Positions 33,160-42,248 of a stretch of DNA of 64,000 nucleotides are shown one piece after another. The stretch's first letter is position 1, and each line of letters opens with the position of its first letter. Below the pieces are notes generated by a model that worked only from the letters and a program-made list of their open reading frames with translations, had not been told where the DNA came from and made no database searches. The translations under genes were made by a program, and so were the position numbers. Source of the stretch: JANNPJ01 sp965200525 (GTDB lineage: Bacteria > Actinomycetota > Actinomycetes > Actinomycetales > Kineosporiaceae); NCBI GenBank assembly GCA_965200525.1, contig OZ241368.1, positions 5,580,001-5,644,000 of the forward strand, read 5' to 3'.

Positions 33160-34265
33160 CCACCGATTCGACGCCGGCCGCGCTCGAGCGGCGGTTGCGG
33201 CTGCACGCCGAGCAGGAGTTCGCGGCCGAGTTGGCCGCCCTGGCCGCTGCCGACGAACGGCCCCGCCCGCCTTCCTGGAAGCTCTCGCCCTGGGCCGTGG
33301 TCACCTACCTGCTCGGCGGCACGCTGGCCGACGGCACCGTGATCTCGCCTAAGTACGTCGGCCCGAGGCGGCTGATCGAGGTGGCGGTCTCGACCCTGGC
33401 CACCGACCGGGCCCTGCTCCTGCTCGGGGTGCCGGGCACGGCCAAGACCTGGGTCGGCGAGCACCTGGCCGCGGCCGTCAGCGGCGATTCCACGCTGCTG
33501 GTCCAGGGCACCTCCGGGACGGCCGAGGAGTCGGTCCGCTACGGCTGGAACTACGCCCGGCTGCTGGCCGAGGGCCCGACCGACAAGGCCCTGGTGCCCT
33601 CGCCGATCATGACGGCGATGCGCGAGGGGCGGGTGGCCCGGATCGAGGAGCTGACCCGGATGCCCTCCGACGTCCAGGACGCGCTGATCACGATCCTGTC
33701 CGAGAAGACCCTGCCGATCCCGGAACTGGCCACCGAGGTGCAGGCGGCCAAGGGTTTCACCGTGATCGCCACCGCCAACGACCGCGACCGCGGCGTGAAC
33801 GACCTGTCCTCGGCCCTGCGCCGGCGGTTCAACACCGTGGTGCTGCCGCTGCCGGCCGACGAGGCCGAGGAGGTCGGCATCGTCGCCCGCCGGGTGGCCC
33901 AGCTCGGCCTGGCCCTTGAACTGCCGCCGGTGCCTGCGGCTCTCGACGAGATCCGCCGCGTGGTGCGGGTTTTCCGCGAGCTGCGGGCCGGGGTCACCGC
34001 CGACGGCCGGACCAAGCTCAAATCGCCGTCGGGCACCCTGTCCACGGCCGAGGCGATCTCGGTGATCACCAGCGGGGTGGCCCTGGCCGGGCACTTCGGC
34101 GACGGCGTGCTGCGGGCCGAGGACGTCGCCGCCGGCATCCTCGGTTCGGTGGTCAAGGACCCGGTGACCGACCGGGTGGTCTGGGCCGAGTACCTCGAGG
34201 TCGTCGTGCGTGACCGGCCCGGCTGGGCCGACTTCTACCAGGCCTGCCGCGAGGTCTCGGGATGA
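33156..34265 (+). CDS. MoxR-type AAA+ ATPase
   Basis: The protein has 369 residues with ATGA overlaps at both ends. Walker A is GVPGTAKTW; Walker B is RVARIEELTRMPSDVQDALI, with Glu in the place where most MoxR proteins have the Asp of DE. Then come EKTLPIPEL, sensor 1 TANDRD and arginine-finger region SSALRRRFN. MoxR ATPases remodel or load cofactors into client proteins, usually together with a VWA protein encoded nearby; the VWA gene is two genes downstream. It is cytoplasmic. Confidence 0.93.
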   Translation: MTTDSTPAALERRLRLHAEQEFAAELAALAAADERPRPPSWKLSPWAVVTYLLGGTLADGTVISPKYVGPRRLIEVAVSTLATDRALLLLGVPGTAKTWVGEHLAAAVSGDSTLLVQGTSGTAEESVRYGWNYARLLAEGPTDKALVPSPIMTAMREGRVARIEELTRMPSDVQDALITILSEKTLPIPELATEVQAAKGFTVIATANDRDRGVNDLSSALRRRFNTVVLPLPADEAEEVGIVARRVAQLGLALELPPVPAALDEIRRVVRVFRELRAGVTADGRTKLKSPSGTLSTAEAISVITSGVALAGHFGDGVLRAEDVAAGILGSVVKDPVTDRVVWAEYLEVVVRDRPGWADFYQACREVSG

Positions 34266-36646
34266 CCACCCCGGTCGAAACTCCGAGCCCGGTCGAAACA
34301 CCGGGCCCGGTCGAAGCACCGGGCCCGGCCGGGCCGGTGGTCGAGCTGCTCGGCATCCGCCATCACGGGCCGGGCTCGGCCCGGTCGGTCGCGGCCGCGC
34401 TGCGCGAGCTGCAACCGGACGCCGTCCTGATCGAAGGCCCGTCCGACGCCGGCCCGTTGCTCGCCCTGGCCGCCCGCGACGGCATGGTCCCGCCGGTGGC
34501 CCTGCTCGCCTACGTCGTGGACGAGCCCGCGATCTCGGCGTTCTGGCCGTTCGCGGTCTTCTCCCCGGAGTGGCAGGCGCTCACCTGGGCCCTGGCCCAC
34601 GACGTGCCGGTCCGGTTCTGCGACCTGCCCGCCGCGACGGTGCTGGCGGGCCGGGCCGACCCGGCCGAGCAGGGTCCGGAGCGCTCGGCGGTGCGGGCCG
34701 ACCCACTGGGCACCCTGTCGGCCGCGGCCGGCTACGACGACCCGGAACGCTGGTGGGACGACGTCATCGAGTCGCGCACCGACGCCACCGACAGGATCGA
34801 CGACGCCGCCACCGACGGCGTCGAGGGTGCCGAACGAGCCGAGCCGGCCGGCCGGAGTCCGTTCCCGGCGATCACCGAGGCGATGACCGAGCTGCGCCGG
34901 GCGGCCGAGCAGGACCATCCCGAGTCGCCCGGCCGGCGGCTGCGCGAGGACCGGCGCGAGGCCTTCATGCGCACCCAGTTGCGGGCCGTGCTGGCCGACG
35001 GCGCGCAGCGGGTGGCGGTCGTCTGCGGGGCCTGGCACACCCCGGCCCTGACCGCACCGCTGCCCAGCGCCACCGCCGACGCCAAGGTGCTGCGCGGCAC
35101 GGCCAAGCGCAAGGTCGCCCTGACCTGGGTGCCCTGGACCCACTCGCGGCTGTCGGCCGACTCCGGCTACGGCGCCGGGATCACCTCGCCGGGCTGGTAC
35201 CACCACCTGTTCAGCCACCCCGACCTGACCGTGACCCGCTGGCTGACCAAGGTGGCCCGGGTGCTGCGGGCCGAAGACCTGCCCGTCTCCAGTGCCAACG
35301 TGATCGAGGCGGTCCGGCTGGCCGAGACCTTGGCCGGGCTGCGCGGCCGGCAACGGGCCGGCCTGGACGAGGTCACCGAGGCCACCCGGGCGGTGCTGGT
35401 GGACGGCGACGACGTGGCCCTGGCGCTGGTCACGACCCGGCTGGTGGTGGGCGAGGCGCTGGGGCAGGTGCCCGACGGCACGCCGATCGTGCCGCTGGAG
35501 GCCGACCTGCGGGCCCAGGCCCGGCGGTTGCGGCTGAAGTTCGAGGCCGAGCCCCGCTCCCTCGACCTCGACCTGCGCAAGCCGACCGACCGGGCCCGGT
35601 CCCGGCTGCTGCACCGGCTCACCGTGCTCGACGTGCTCTGGGCCGAGCCGGCCCGCAGCGCCGTCCAGGCCACCGGCACGTTCCGGGAGAGCTGGCGGCT
35701 GCAGTGGCAGCCGGAGCTGTCGGTCGGCCTGATCGAGGCCGCGATGTGGGGCAGCACGGTCGAGGCCGGGGCCGTCGCCCGGCTGCGCGACACCGCCGGT
35801 TCGGCCGGCGCCGGGCTGCCCGAGCTGACCGCCGCCGTCGAGGCCTGCCTGCTGGCCGACCTGCCGGCGGCGCTGAGTGAACTGTTGGCTGCGCTGAACG
35901 ACCGGGCCGCGATCGACCTCGACCTGGAACACCTGACCGCCGCCCTGCCCGCCCTGGTCCGGGCGCTGCGCTACGGCGACGTGCGGGGCACCGACACCGG
36001 GGCCCTGGCCGGGGTCGCCGACGCCGTCCTGACCCGCGTCTGCGTCGGCCTGCCGACCGCCGTGACCAGCCTGGACGACGCCGGGGCAGCGGCGCTGCGG
36101 GCCGGGCTCGACCTGGTCCACGCGGCCGTCTCGCTGCTCGACGACCTGCCGCCGGGTGACGCCCGGGAGCGCTGGCTGTCCGCCCTGGAGGCGGTGATCC
36201 AGCGCTCCGACGTGCACGGCCTGCTGATCGGGCGGCTGGTCCGGATCCTGCGGGACGCCGGCCGGCTCGACGCCGACGACGCGTCCCGCCGGCTGTCCCG
36301 GGCGTTGTCGATCGGCGCCACCCCGGCCGGCCAGGCGGCCTGGGTGGAGGGCTTCTTCTCCGGTGGCGGGCTGTTGCTGGTGCACGACCGCGACCTGCTC
36401 GGCCTGCTCGACGACTGGATCGTCACCCTCGACGAGCAGGACTTCGTCGACGTGCTGCCGTTGCTGCGGCGCACCTTCGGCCAGTTCGACCCGGGGGAGC
36501 GGCGCAGCATCGGCGAGCGGGTGCGGCACACCGGCCGGAGCGGCTCGCGGGCCGGGGCCGCGCCCACCGCCGGGCCCGGCTTCGACGAGCAGCGGGCGCA
36601 GCCGGCCATCGACACCGTGGCCGGCCTGCTCGGGGTGCGACCGTGA
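34262..36646 (+). CDS. DUF5682-family protein of the MoxR/VWA operon
   Basis: The protein has 794 residues and starts within the ATPase stop (ATGA). The first 270 residues resemble the ChaN/TraB/EreA-type fold: IRHHGPGSARSV, AVLIEGPSDA, and a later CGAWHTPAL, giving conserved His/Glu/His positions that could form an active site. The long remainder is helical, with GIRQxxx-free repeats of Leu/Ala and the motif FFSGGGLLLVHDRDLL near the end. No function is established; hydrolase activity is inferred from the N-terminal motif only. It is found with MoxR and VWA partners in other genomes. Confidence 0.82.
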   Translation: MTTPVETPSPVETPGPVEAPGPAGPVVELLGIRHHGPGSARSVAAALRELQPDAVLIEGPSDAGPLLALAARDGMVPPVALLAYVVDEPAISAFWPFAVFSPEWQALTWALAHDVPVRFCDLPAATVLAGRADPAEQGPERSAVRADPLGTLSAAAGYDDPERWWDDVIESRTDATDRIDDAATDGVEGAERAEPAGRSPFPAITEAMTELRRAAEQDHPESPGRRLREDRREAFMRTQLRAVLADGAQRVAVVCGAWHTPALTAPLPSATADAKVLRGTAKRKVALTWVPWTHSRLSADSGYGAGITSPGWYHHLFSHPDLTVTRWLTKVARVLRAEDLPVSSANVIEAVRLAETLAGLRGRQRAGLDEVTEATRAVLVDGDDVALALVTTRLVVGEALGQVPDGTPIVPLEADLRAQARRLRLKFEAEPRSLDLDLRKPTDRARSRLLHRLTVLDVLWAEPARSAVQATGTFRESWRLQWQPELSVGLIEAAMWGSTVEAGAVARLRDTAGSAGAGLPELTAAVEACLLADLPAALSELLAALNDRAAIDLDLEHLTAALPALVRALRYGDVRGTDTGALAGVADAVLTRVCVGLPTAVTSLDDAGAAALRAGLDLVHAAVSLLDDLPPGDARERWLSALEAVIQRSDVHGLLIGRLVRILRDAGRLDADDASRRLSRALSIGATPAGQAAWVEGFFSGGGLLLVHDRDLLGLLDDWIVTLDEQDFVDVLPLLRRTFGQFDPGERRSIGERVRHTGRSGSRAGAAPTAGPGFDEQRAQPAIDTVAGLLGVRP

Positions 36647-37848
36647 CCGCCCCACCGCCGGCCTCCGCACCGGAGGACGATCCCGAACGCCGCCGGCGCT
36701 GGCGGCTGCTGCTCGGTCAGCCGGCCGAAGAACCGCTCGGCAGTGGCCTGTCCGCGCACGACGCCGGGATGGACGGCGCTCTGGCCGCCCTCTACGACGC
36801 CCCGGACGAGCGCGACCGCGAGGGTGGCGCCCCCCGGCAGCGGGACGCCGGCCTGGGCGCCTCGGCCCCCCGGGTCAGCCGCTGGCTGGGCGACATCCGC
36901 ACCTACTTCCCGGCCGGCGTCGTCCAGGTGATGCAGCACGACGCCCTCGAGCGGCTCGACCTCACCGCGCTGCTGCTGGAGCCCGAACTGCTGGAGTCGC
37001 TCGAGCCGGACGTCCACCTGGCCACCACCCTGCTCAGCCTGAACCGGGTGATGCCGGAGGCGACCCGGGCCAGCGCGCGCCAGGTGGTCGCGCGGGTGGT
37101 GGCCGAGATCGAGCGCCGGATCGCCCGGGCCACCCGGTCGTCGGTCACCGGCGCCCTGAACCGGGCCGCCCGCAGCCGCCGGCCCAAGGCTCGCGACATC
37201 GACTGGAACCGGACCATCGCCGCCAACCTGGCCCACTACCTGCCCGAGCACCGCACCCTGGTGCCGGAGCGGCTGGTCGGTTACGGACGCCGTCAGCAGG
37301 CGGTCGAGCGGGACGTCGTGCTGGCCGTCGACCAGTCCGGCTCGATGGCGACCTCGGTGGTCTACGCCGCGGTGTTCGGCGCCGTGCTGGCCGGCCTCCG
37401 GTCGCTGCGCACGTCGCTGGTGGTGTTCGACACCGCCGTGGTGGACCTGACCGGCCTGCTGGCCGACCCGGTCGACGTGCTGTTCGGGACCCAGCTCGGT
37501 GGTGGCACCGACATCAACCGGGCCGTGGCCTACTGCCAGACCCTGATCACCCGGCCTCCGCAGACCTTGTTCGTGCTCATCTCCGACCTCTTCGAGGGCG
37601 GGGTCGCCGGCGAGATGCTGAAGCGGATCGCGGCCCTGCGCACCGCCGGGGTGCAGGTGCTGGTGCTGCTGGCGCTGACCGACGAGGGGGCGCCGGAGTT
37701 CGATCGGGCCCATGCCGGGGCGCTGGCCGCGCTCGGGGTGCCGGCCTTCGCCTGCACCCCGGACGCCTTCCCGGAGCTGCTGGCGGTGGCCCTGTCCGGC
37801 GGCGACGTCCGGGCCTGGAACGAACGCAACCAGGCCACCGCCCGCTGA
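36643..37848 (+). CDS. VWA-domain protein of the MoxR operon
   Basis: The protein has 401 residues; the GTG overlaps the previous stop (GTGA). The N-terminal half is helical (SRWLGDIRTYFPAGVVQVMQHDALERLDL). The von Willebrand A domain, from about residue 220, has an intact MIDAS: AVDQSGSM (DxSxS), GGGTD (Thr) and LISDLFEGG (Asp). No signal peptide or membrane segment is present, so it is cytoplasmic. VWA partners of MoxR bind clients or metal-dependent ligands. It ends the operon; an AT-richer gap follows. Confidence 0.93.
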   Translation: MTAPPPASAPEDDPERRRRWRLLLGQPAEEPLGSGLSAHDAGMDGALAALYDAPDERDREGGAPRQRDAGLGASAPRVSRWLGDIRTYFPAGVVQVMQHDALERLDLTALLLEPELLESLEPDVHLATTLLSLNRVMPEATRASARQVVARVVAEIERRIARATRSSVTGALNRAARSRRPKARDIDWNRTIAANLAHYLPEHRTLVPERLVGYGRRQQAVERDVVLAVDQSGSMATSVVYAAVFGAVLAGLRSLRTSLVVFDTAVVDLTGLLADPVDVLFGTQLGGGTDINRAVAYCQTLITRPPQTLFVLISDLFEGGVAGEMLKRIAALRTAGVQVLVLLALTDEGAPEFDRAHAGALAALGVPAFACTPDAFPELLAVALSGGDVRAWNERNQATAR

Positions 37849-38068
37849 GGGTTGCCACTATCAGGTCAGTGTCCGTTACGCACGGATACTTCGGAGGTTT
37901 TTGGGGGGTTCGTCAATCAAATCCACTCCATGAGAAGTGGATCACGAAAAATTTAACTATGAGATGGAACTTTTTCGGCAAGTATGAGTTGCGCTGGGCG
38001 ATTGGTTGTGGCCTGATGTGGAGCAATCGTACAGATTCACCTTCATCCCTGTCGGAAGGAACCTTCGA
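37849..38068 (+). promoter_or_regulatory. AT-richer leader region before the S53 peptidase gene
   Basis: About 220 bp without a gene are plainly poorer in GC than the surroundings, with runs TTTTT, AAAAATTT and CTTTTT. It holds two hairpins: TCCGT/ACGGA (37872-37886) and ATCCACT/AGTGGAT (37921-37942). The peptidase ribosome site GGAAGGA is at its right end. It probably carries the peptidase promoter and a structured 5' leader; no known riboswitch was recognised. Confidence 0.5.
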
Positions 38069-40135
38069 GTGCGTTCTCTCCCACACCTGCCCCGGGCCGC
38101 GGTCATCACCGTCGCCCTGGCCGGTTCCGTAGGTCTGGCCGTGGCCGGCACCTCGGCCGCGTCCGCTGCCCCGCAGCGTCCGGCCCGGATCGCCGTCGCG
38201 AATGCGCAGCCCTCCCTGAAGCACGCGGTTGCCGCCGGTTCGCCGAGCAGCTCCCAGCAGATCGACGTCAAGCTGTACCTGGCCGACCAGCACGCGGCCG
38301 AGCTGTCGGCGCTGATCAAGGACGTCAGCACCCCGGGCAGCGCCAAGTACGGCAAGTACCTGACCGGCGCCCGGTTCCGGGCCCGGTACGCGCCCAGCTC
38401 GGCCACGGTCACGGCGGTGCGCAAGTTCATCACCGGCGCCGGCCTGAGCGTGGGCGTGGTGTCGGGCAACCGGTCCTACGTCACCGCCCACGGCAGTGTG
38501 GCGACGGTCCAGAAGGCGTTCGGCACCTCCCTGAAGCAGTACAAGCTGCAGGGTCAGACCGTGCGGGCGGCGGCCACGGCCCCGACCGTGCCGTCGGTGC
38601 TCAGCGGCAAGGTGATCGCCGTCTCCGGCCTGGCCAGCATCAGCAGCCTGATGAAGCCGGACCACGTCGACGGCCCGAAGGTCAAGGGCAGCACGGCCAC
38701 CCTGAGGACGGCGGCCAAGAAGTCGTCCCAGGCCGCGCCGCCGCCGGATGCGTTCGTCAACGCCCAGCCCTGCTCGACCTATTTCGGGCAGAAGCTGGCC
38801 AAGGACACGCCCAAGGCCTACGGCAAGACCCAGCCCTACGTCACCTGTGGCTACGTCCCGGCCCAGCTGCAGGGCACCTACGGCATCACGTCGGCGATCA
38901 AGCACGGCCTCGACGGTCACGGCGTCACCGTGGCGATCACCGACGCCTACGCCGCGCCGACGATCCTGGCCGACGCCAACACGTACGCCACCACGCACGG
39001 CCAGGCCGCGTTCAAGGCCAACCAGTTCAGCCAGGTGCTGCCGGCGCAGCCGTTCCAGTACGGCTACGACGACGCGGTGAACGGCGACCTCTGCGGCGAG
39101 CAGGGCTGGTACGGCGAGGAGACCCTGGACGTCGAGGCCGTGCACGCGGTGGCCCCGGGCGCGAAGGTCACCTACGTGGCTGCCCGGTCCTGCGACAACG
39201 GCGACTTCGCCGACGCCCTGAACACGGTCGTCGACGGTCACCTGGCCGACATCGTGACCAACTCCTGGGGTGGCACCGACGAGAGCAACGGTTCGCCCGA
39301 GCTCGACCAGGTCTACGCGCAGGTCTTCTACCAGGCCGCCGCCACCGGCATCGGCTTCTACTTCTCCTCCGGTGACTCCGGTGACGGCAGCAGCGCCGGC
39401 GACCCGACGGCCGACCCGCCGATCCCGCCGAACGGCCCCACCGCTCAGGCCCCGGCCAACAGCCCGTTCGTCACGGCGGTCGGCGGCACCTCGCTGGCGG
39501 TCAGCAAGTCGAACTCGCGGATCTTCGAGACCGGCTGGAGTACGGCCAAGTCCAGCCTGACCGACGGTGCCTGGACCCCGACCCCGCCCGGCACCTACCA
39601 GTACGGCGCCGGTGGCGGCACCAGCCGGGTCTTCGGCCAGCCGTGGTACCAGAAGGGCGTCGTCCCCTCGAGCCTGTCCCGGCGGTACGACAGCAAGCCG
39701 GCCCGGGTGGTTCCGGACGTCTCGGCGATCGGTGACCCAAACACGGGCATGCTGGTCGGCGAGACCCAGACCTTCCCGGACGGCACGGCCAAGTACAGCG
39801 AGTTCCGGATCGGCGGCACCTCGCTGGCCAGCCCGACGTTCGCCGGCATCATGGCGCTGGCCGACCAGGCCCAGGGCCACCCGCACGGCTTCGCCAACCC
39901 GGCCCTCTACCGGCTCTACGGCGGCAAGGGCCTGTACGACCCGAAGCCGGTCAAGCCGCAGGGCGTCGTCCGGGTCGACTACGCCAACGGGGTGGACGCC
40001 GGCGACGGCCTGCTCACCTCGCTGCGCAGCATCGACGTCACCAACGGCACGATCCTGCGCACCCGGAACGGCTACGACGACATCACCGGCATCGGCACGC
40101 CGAACGGTGAGGCCTTCCTGAAGAAGCTCAGCTGA
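38069..40135 (+). CDS. Secreted S53-family (sedolisin) serine-carboxyl peptidase
   Basis: The protein has 688 residues from the GTG at 38069, eight bases after GGAAGGA; the open frame further left (38006) has no ribosome site. A signal peptide (RSLPHLPRAAVITVALAGSV...ASAA) and a pro-kumamolisin prodomain (about 55-200; LADQHAAELSALIKDVSTPGS) precede the catalytic domain. Catalytic residues: E350 and D354 in GEETLDVEAVH, D436 in SSGDSGD, and S585 in GGTSLASPTFAG. Sedolisins are secreted and usually act at acidic pH. C279-type cysteines in the mature part could form disulphides. A hairpin with a TTCG loop ends the transcript. Confidence 0.95.
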   Translation: MRSLPHLPRAAVITVALAGSVGLAVAGTSAASAAPQRPARIAVANAQPSLKHAVAAGSPSSSQQIDVKLYLADQHAAELSALIKDVSTPGSAKYGKYLTGARFRARYAPSSATVTAVRKFITGAGLSVGVVSGNRSYVTAHGSVATVQKAFGTSLKQYKLQGQTVRAAATAPTVPSVLSGKVIAVSGLASISSLMKPDHVDGPKVKGSTATLRTAAKKSSQAAPPPDAFVNAQPCSTYFGQKLAKDTPKAYGKTQPYVTCGYVPAQLQGTYGITSAIKHGLDGHGVTVAITDAYAAPTILADANTYATTHGQAAFKANQFSQVLPAQPFQYGYDDAVNGDLCGEQGWYGEETLDVEAVHAVAPGAKVTYVAARSCDNGDFADALNTVVDGHLADIVTNSWGGTDESNGSPELDQVYAQVFYQAAATGIGFYFSSGDSGDGSSAGDPTADPPIPPNGPTAQAPANSPFVTAVGGTSLAVSKSNSRIFETGWSTAKSSLTDGAWTPTPPGTYQYGAGGGTSRVFGQPWYQKGVVPSSLSRRYDSKPARVVPDVSAIGDPNTGMLVGETQTFPDGTAKYSEFRIGGTSLASPTFAGIMALADQAQGHPHGFANPALYRLYGGKGLYDPKPVKPQGVVRVDYANGVDAGDGLLTSLRSIDVTNGTILRTRNGYDDITGIGTPNGEAFLKKLS

Positions 40136-40161
40136 CCCGATGATCGGCTGATCCGTACTCC

Positions 40162-40201
40162 GGCCGGCGGCCGGCCACCTTCGGGTGGTCGGCCGCCGGC
40201 C
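40162..40201 (+). terminator. TTCG-loop terminator hairpin after the S53 peptidase
   Basis: Eighteen-base arms (GGCCGGCGGCCGGCCACC and its complement, one mismatch) close a TTCG tetraloop, 26 bp past the stop, followed by TCGTTT. Confidence 0.85.
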
Positions 40202-40263
40202 TCGTTTGCGTGGCCCCGGTGATTCTCCCGGGACATAGAGTGATCATCTGATTACATGCGGTT

Positions 40264-41235
40264 ATGAAGGAGACGTGGGCGCAGGCGACGACCAGGCGAG
40301 CTCTTCGGCCGGTGCTCGAGGTGCTGGACCGCAGCATCGAGCGGGCCGCCCGGATCAAGGCCCGGGAGATGGTCCGGGACGGTGTCACCGACGAGGTGAT
40401 CGACCTGCGCTCGCAGGTACTGGAACTGCGCACCGAGGTCGAGCAGTTGCGCGGCGGCGGCTTCGCCGTCGACCTGCTGCTGGGCTCGCAGGGCCGGCCC
40501 AGCTCCCGGCTGGTGACCGAGCCGGTGCTGCGCCGGCTGGCCGCCGAGGTGCGCCAGGTCACCGGGGTCGACGACGCCTACGGCCGGGTCGTCCAGGCCT
40601 ACCGGACGCTGTTCGAGCTGGAGTTGCGCGGGGTCGGCCGGTTGTCCGGCAGCGCCGCCAACGTGCTCGGCAAGCTGGCCACCACGCCGCTGCTGGCGCC
40701 GCCGAACGGTGAGGTGCTGGAGATCGGCACCCTGTTCGGGCTGTTCTCCGGCGGGCTGGCCCGCCAGCTCAACCGGGCCGGCCTGGAGTACCAGCTGACC
40801 ATCGTCGACCCCCTGGTCGAGGCCCGGCCGCCGTCGGCCTCGGCCTCGGTTCCGGGATCGGTGTCGACCCCCGACTCGTCCGGTTCGCCGGTGAGCAGCA
40901 CCGTGGTGCGGGCCAACCTGTCCCTGGCCGGCGTCGAGCCGGACCGGTTCCGCCTGCTGATGGGGTTCTCGGCCGATCCGCGGGTCCAGGCGGCGATCAG
41001 TGACCGGCCCTACGGCGTCATGATCATCGACGGCGACCACTCGGCCGGCGGGGTGGCGGCCGACCTCAACCTGGCCGAGAGCGTGGTCGCCTCGGGCGGC
41101 ATCGTGGTGCTGGACGACTACGGCGATCCGGCCTGGCCCGGGGTCGAGCAGGCGGTGCAGGCCCACCTGGCCTGCCCGACCCGGTTCGACCTGGTCGGGG
41201 TCGTCGCGAGCAGCGCCTTCCTGCGGGCCCGCTGA
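40264..41235 (+). CDS. Class I SAM-dependent methyltransferase-like protein
   Basis: The protein has 323 residues. An N-terminal helical part contains a coiled coil (VIDLRSQVLELRTEVEQLR, about 46-66). A methyltransferase fold follows: motif I-like GEVLEIGTLFGLFSGGLARQL at about 155-175, IVDPL, and GVMIIDGDHSAGGVAADL with the Asp-His pair typical of Methyltransf_24/cephalosporin-hydroxylase-like proteins, then GGIVVLDDYGD. The substrate is unknown. It is monocistronic; no good ribosome site is seen before the ATG. Confidence 0.8.
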   Translation: MKETWAQATTRRALRPVLEVLDRSIERAARIKAREMVRDGVTDEVIDLRSQVLELRTEVEQLRGGGFAVDLLLGSQGRPSSRLVTEPVLRRLAAEVRQVTGVDDAYGRVVQAYRTLFELELRGVGRLSGSAANVLGKLATTPLLAPPNGEVLEIGTLFGLFSGGLARQLNRAGLEYQLTIVDPLVEARPPSASASVPGSVSTPDSSGSPVSSTVVRANLSLAGVEPDRFRLLMGFSADPRVQAAISDRPYGVMIIDGDHSAGGVAADLNLAESVVASGGIVVLDDYGDPAWPGVEQAVQAHLACPTRFDLVGVVASSAFLRAR

Positions 41236-41301
41236 CCCCTCGCTCGAACATCGCCCGGCCCGCGACTCAAGCGATCGGGGGCACGTGACGACGCAGAGCC
41301 G

Positions 41302-41523
41302 GTGAACACCAACGCATCGCGATGGCCTGCCCGGGGCCGGACGTTGCCGTTCGCCGTCTTCACGACGTTTGCCCTGATGGCCTTCCTGGCCTGGCCGACC
41401 GGCGCGACCAGGGACCCGGCGGTCGCTTCGGGAGGAGATCCGAGGCCCGGGGTCACGCAGATCTGCTCCGTCCGACCGGGCAGCCCGCCCGGCGCCGTCC
41501 TCTACTGCGACCTCACGTCGTGA
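41302..41523 (+). CDS. Small membrane or secreted protein of the SipW-like cassette
   Basis: The protein has 73 residues and starts with GTG. One hydrophobic segment (LPFAVFTTFALMAFLAW, about 15-31) is followed by a short Pro/Gly-rich tail with two cysteines (QICSV and LYCDL) that could pair outside the cell. It is not recognised. The GTGA overlap with the next gene supports it being real and part of the cassette. Confidence 0.6.
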   Translation: MNTNASRWPARGRTLPFAVFTTFALMAFLAWPTGATRDPAVASGGDPRPGVTQICSVRPGSPPGAVLYCDLTS

Positions 41524-42248
41524 GCCGGCACGCCCGGCGGGCTCCCTCACCGGCCGTGCTCGGATCCGGGCCCATCCGGCACGGCCGTCAACGGCCGCCG
41601 GTGGCGGTGTCGTTCCGCGGTGGCTCGGTCGTCGTCGCCCTGGCCCTGGTGATCTCGAGCCTGCTGATCTACCGCGCCTCGTATGCGGCCTTCTCCACCA
41701 CCACCGAGAATCACGGCAACACGTTCAGCGCCGGGGCCCTGGGACTGTCGGACAACGACAGCAACACGGCGATCTTCAATGCCACGAACCTGGTGCCGGG
41801 CAGCAGCGGATCCTCCTGCATCACCGTGACCTACACCGGCACCATCGCGCCGTCCGCCCCCGTTCAGCTCTACGTGGCCCCCGGCGACTCGGTCGACACC
41901 CCGGGCAGCGGCGGCGGCGGGGGTGAGCCCGCGATCGACTGGAGCGTCGAAACCGCAGCCGGTTCCGGAATTTTCGGCGCCGGAGCGGGATGCACCGGTC
42001 TCACCGGGACGACGATCTTCGGCAACACCGCGGTCACCACCGTGACCGCCGGCGACATGCTGTCCGACTTCGTCGCGCGCAATGCGTACAGCACGACCGG
42101 TACCACCAGCGTGTCGTCGGGCTGGACGCCGGGCACCGGTACCAGCACCATCGTGTTCCGGTTCAACTACAAGATGGCCTCCGACGCCCCGAACACGGCG
42201 ATGGGGGCGAGCGCCACCGTGAAGATCACCTGGGAGGCGCGCAGTTGA
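41520..42248 (+). CDS. TasA/camelysin-like surface protein with SipW-type signal peptide
   Basis: The protein has 242 residues from a GTG that overlaps the upstream stop. After a basic N terminus, the segment SVVVALALVISSLLIYRASYAAFSTTTENHGNTFSAG (about 38-74) matches the SipW-dependent signal pattern: hydrophobic core, Ala-rich cleavage region, AAFS and NTFSAG. The mature part is a Ser/Thr/Gly-rich beta domain ending SATVKITWEARS, with a Gly run near residue 135 and two cysteines. In Bacillus such proteins (TasA, camelysin) form surface fibres. Cleavage is expected by the signal peptidase encoded next (TTGA overlap). Confidence 0.8.
   Translation: MSRHARRAPSPAVLGSGPIRHGRQRPPVAVSFRGGSVVVALALVISSLLIYRASYAAFSTTTENHGNTFSAGALGLSDNDSNTAIFNATNLVPGSSGSSCITVTYTGTIAPSAPVQLYVAPGDSVDTPGSGGGGGEPAIDWSVETAAGSGIFGAGAGCTGLTGTTIFGNTAVTTVTAGDMLSDFVARNAYSTTGTTSVSSGWTPGTGTSTIVFRFNYKMASDAPNTAMGASATVKITWEARS

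Noticed and set aside
37849..38068. Mobile element or small gene in the AT-rich patch
   Set aside because: No transposase fragment, terminal inverted repeats or target duplication is seen, and the one frame crossing it (from 38006) is just an upstream extension of the peptidase without a ribosome site.
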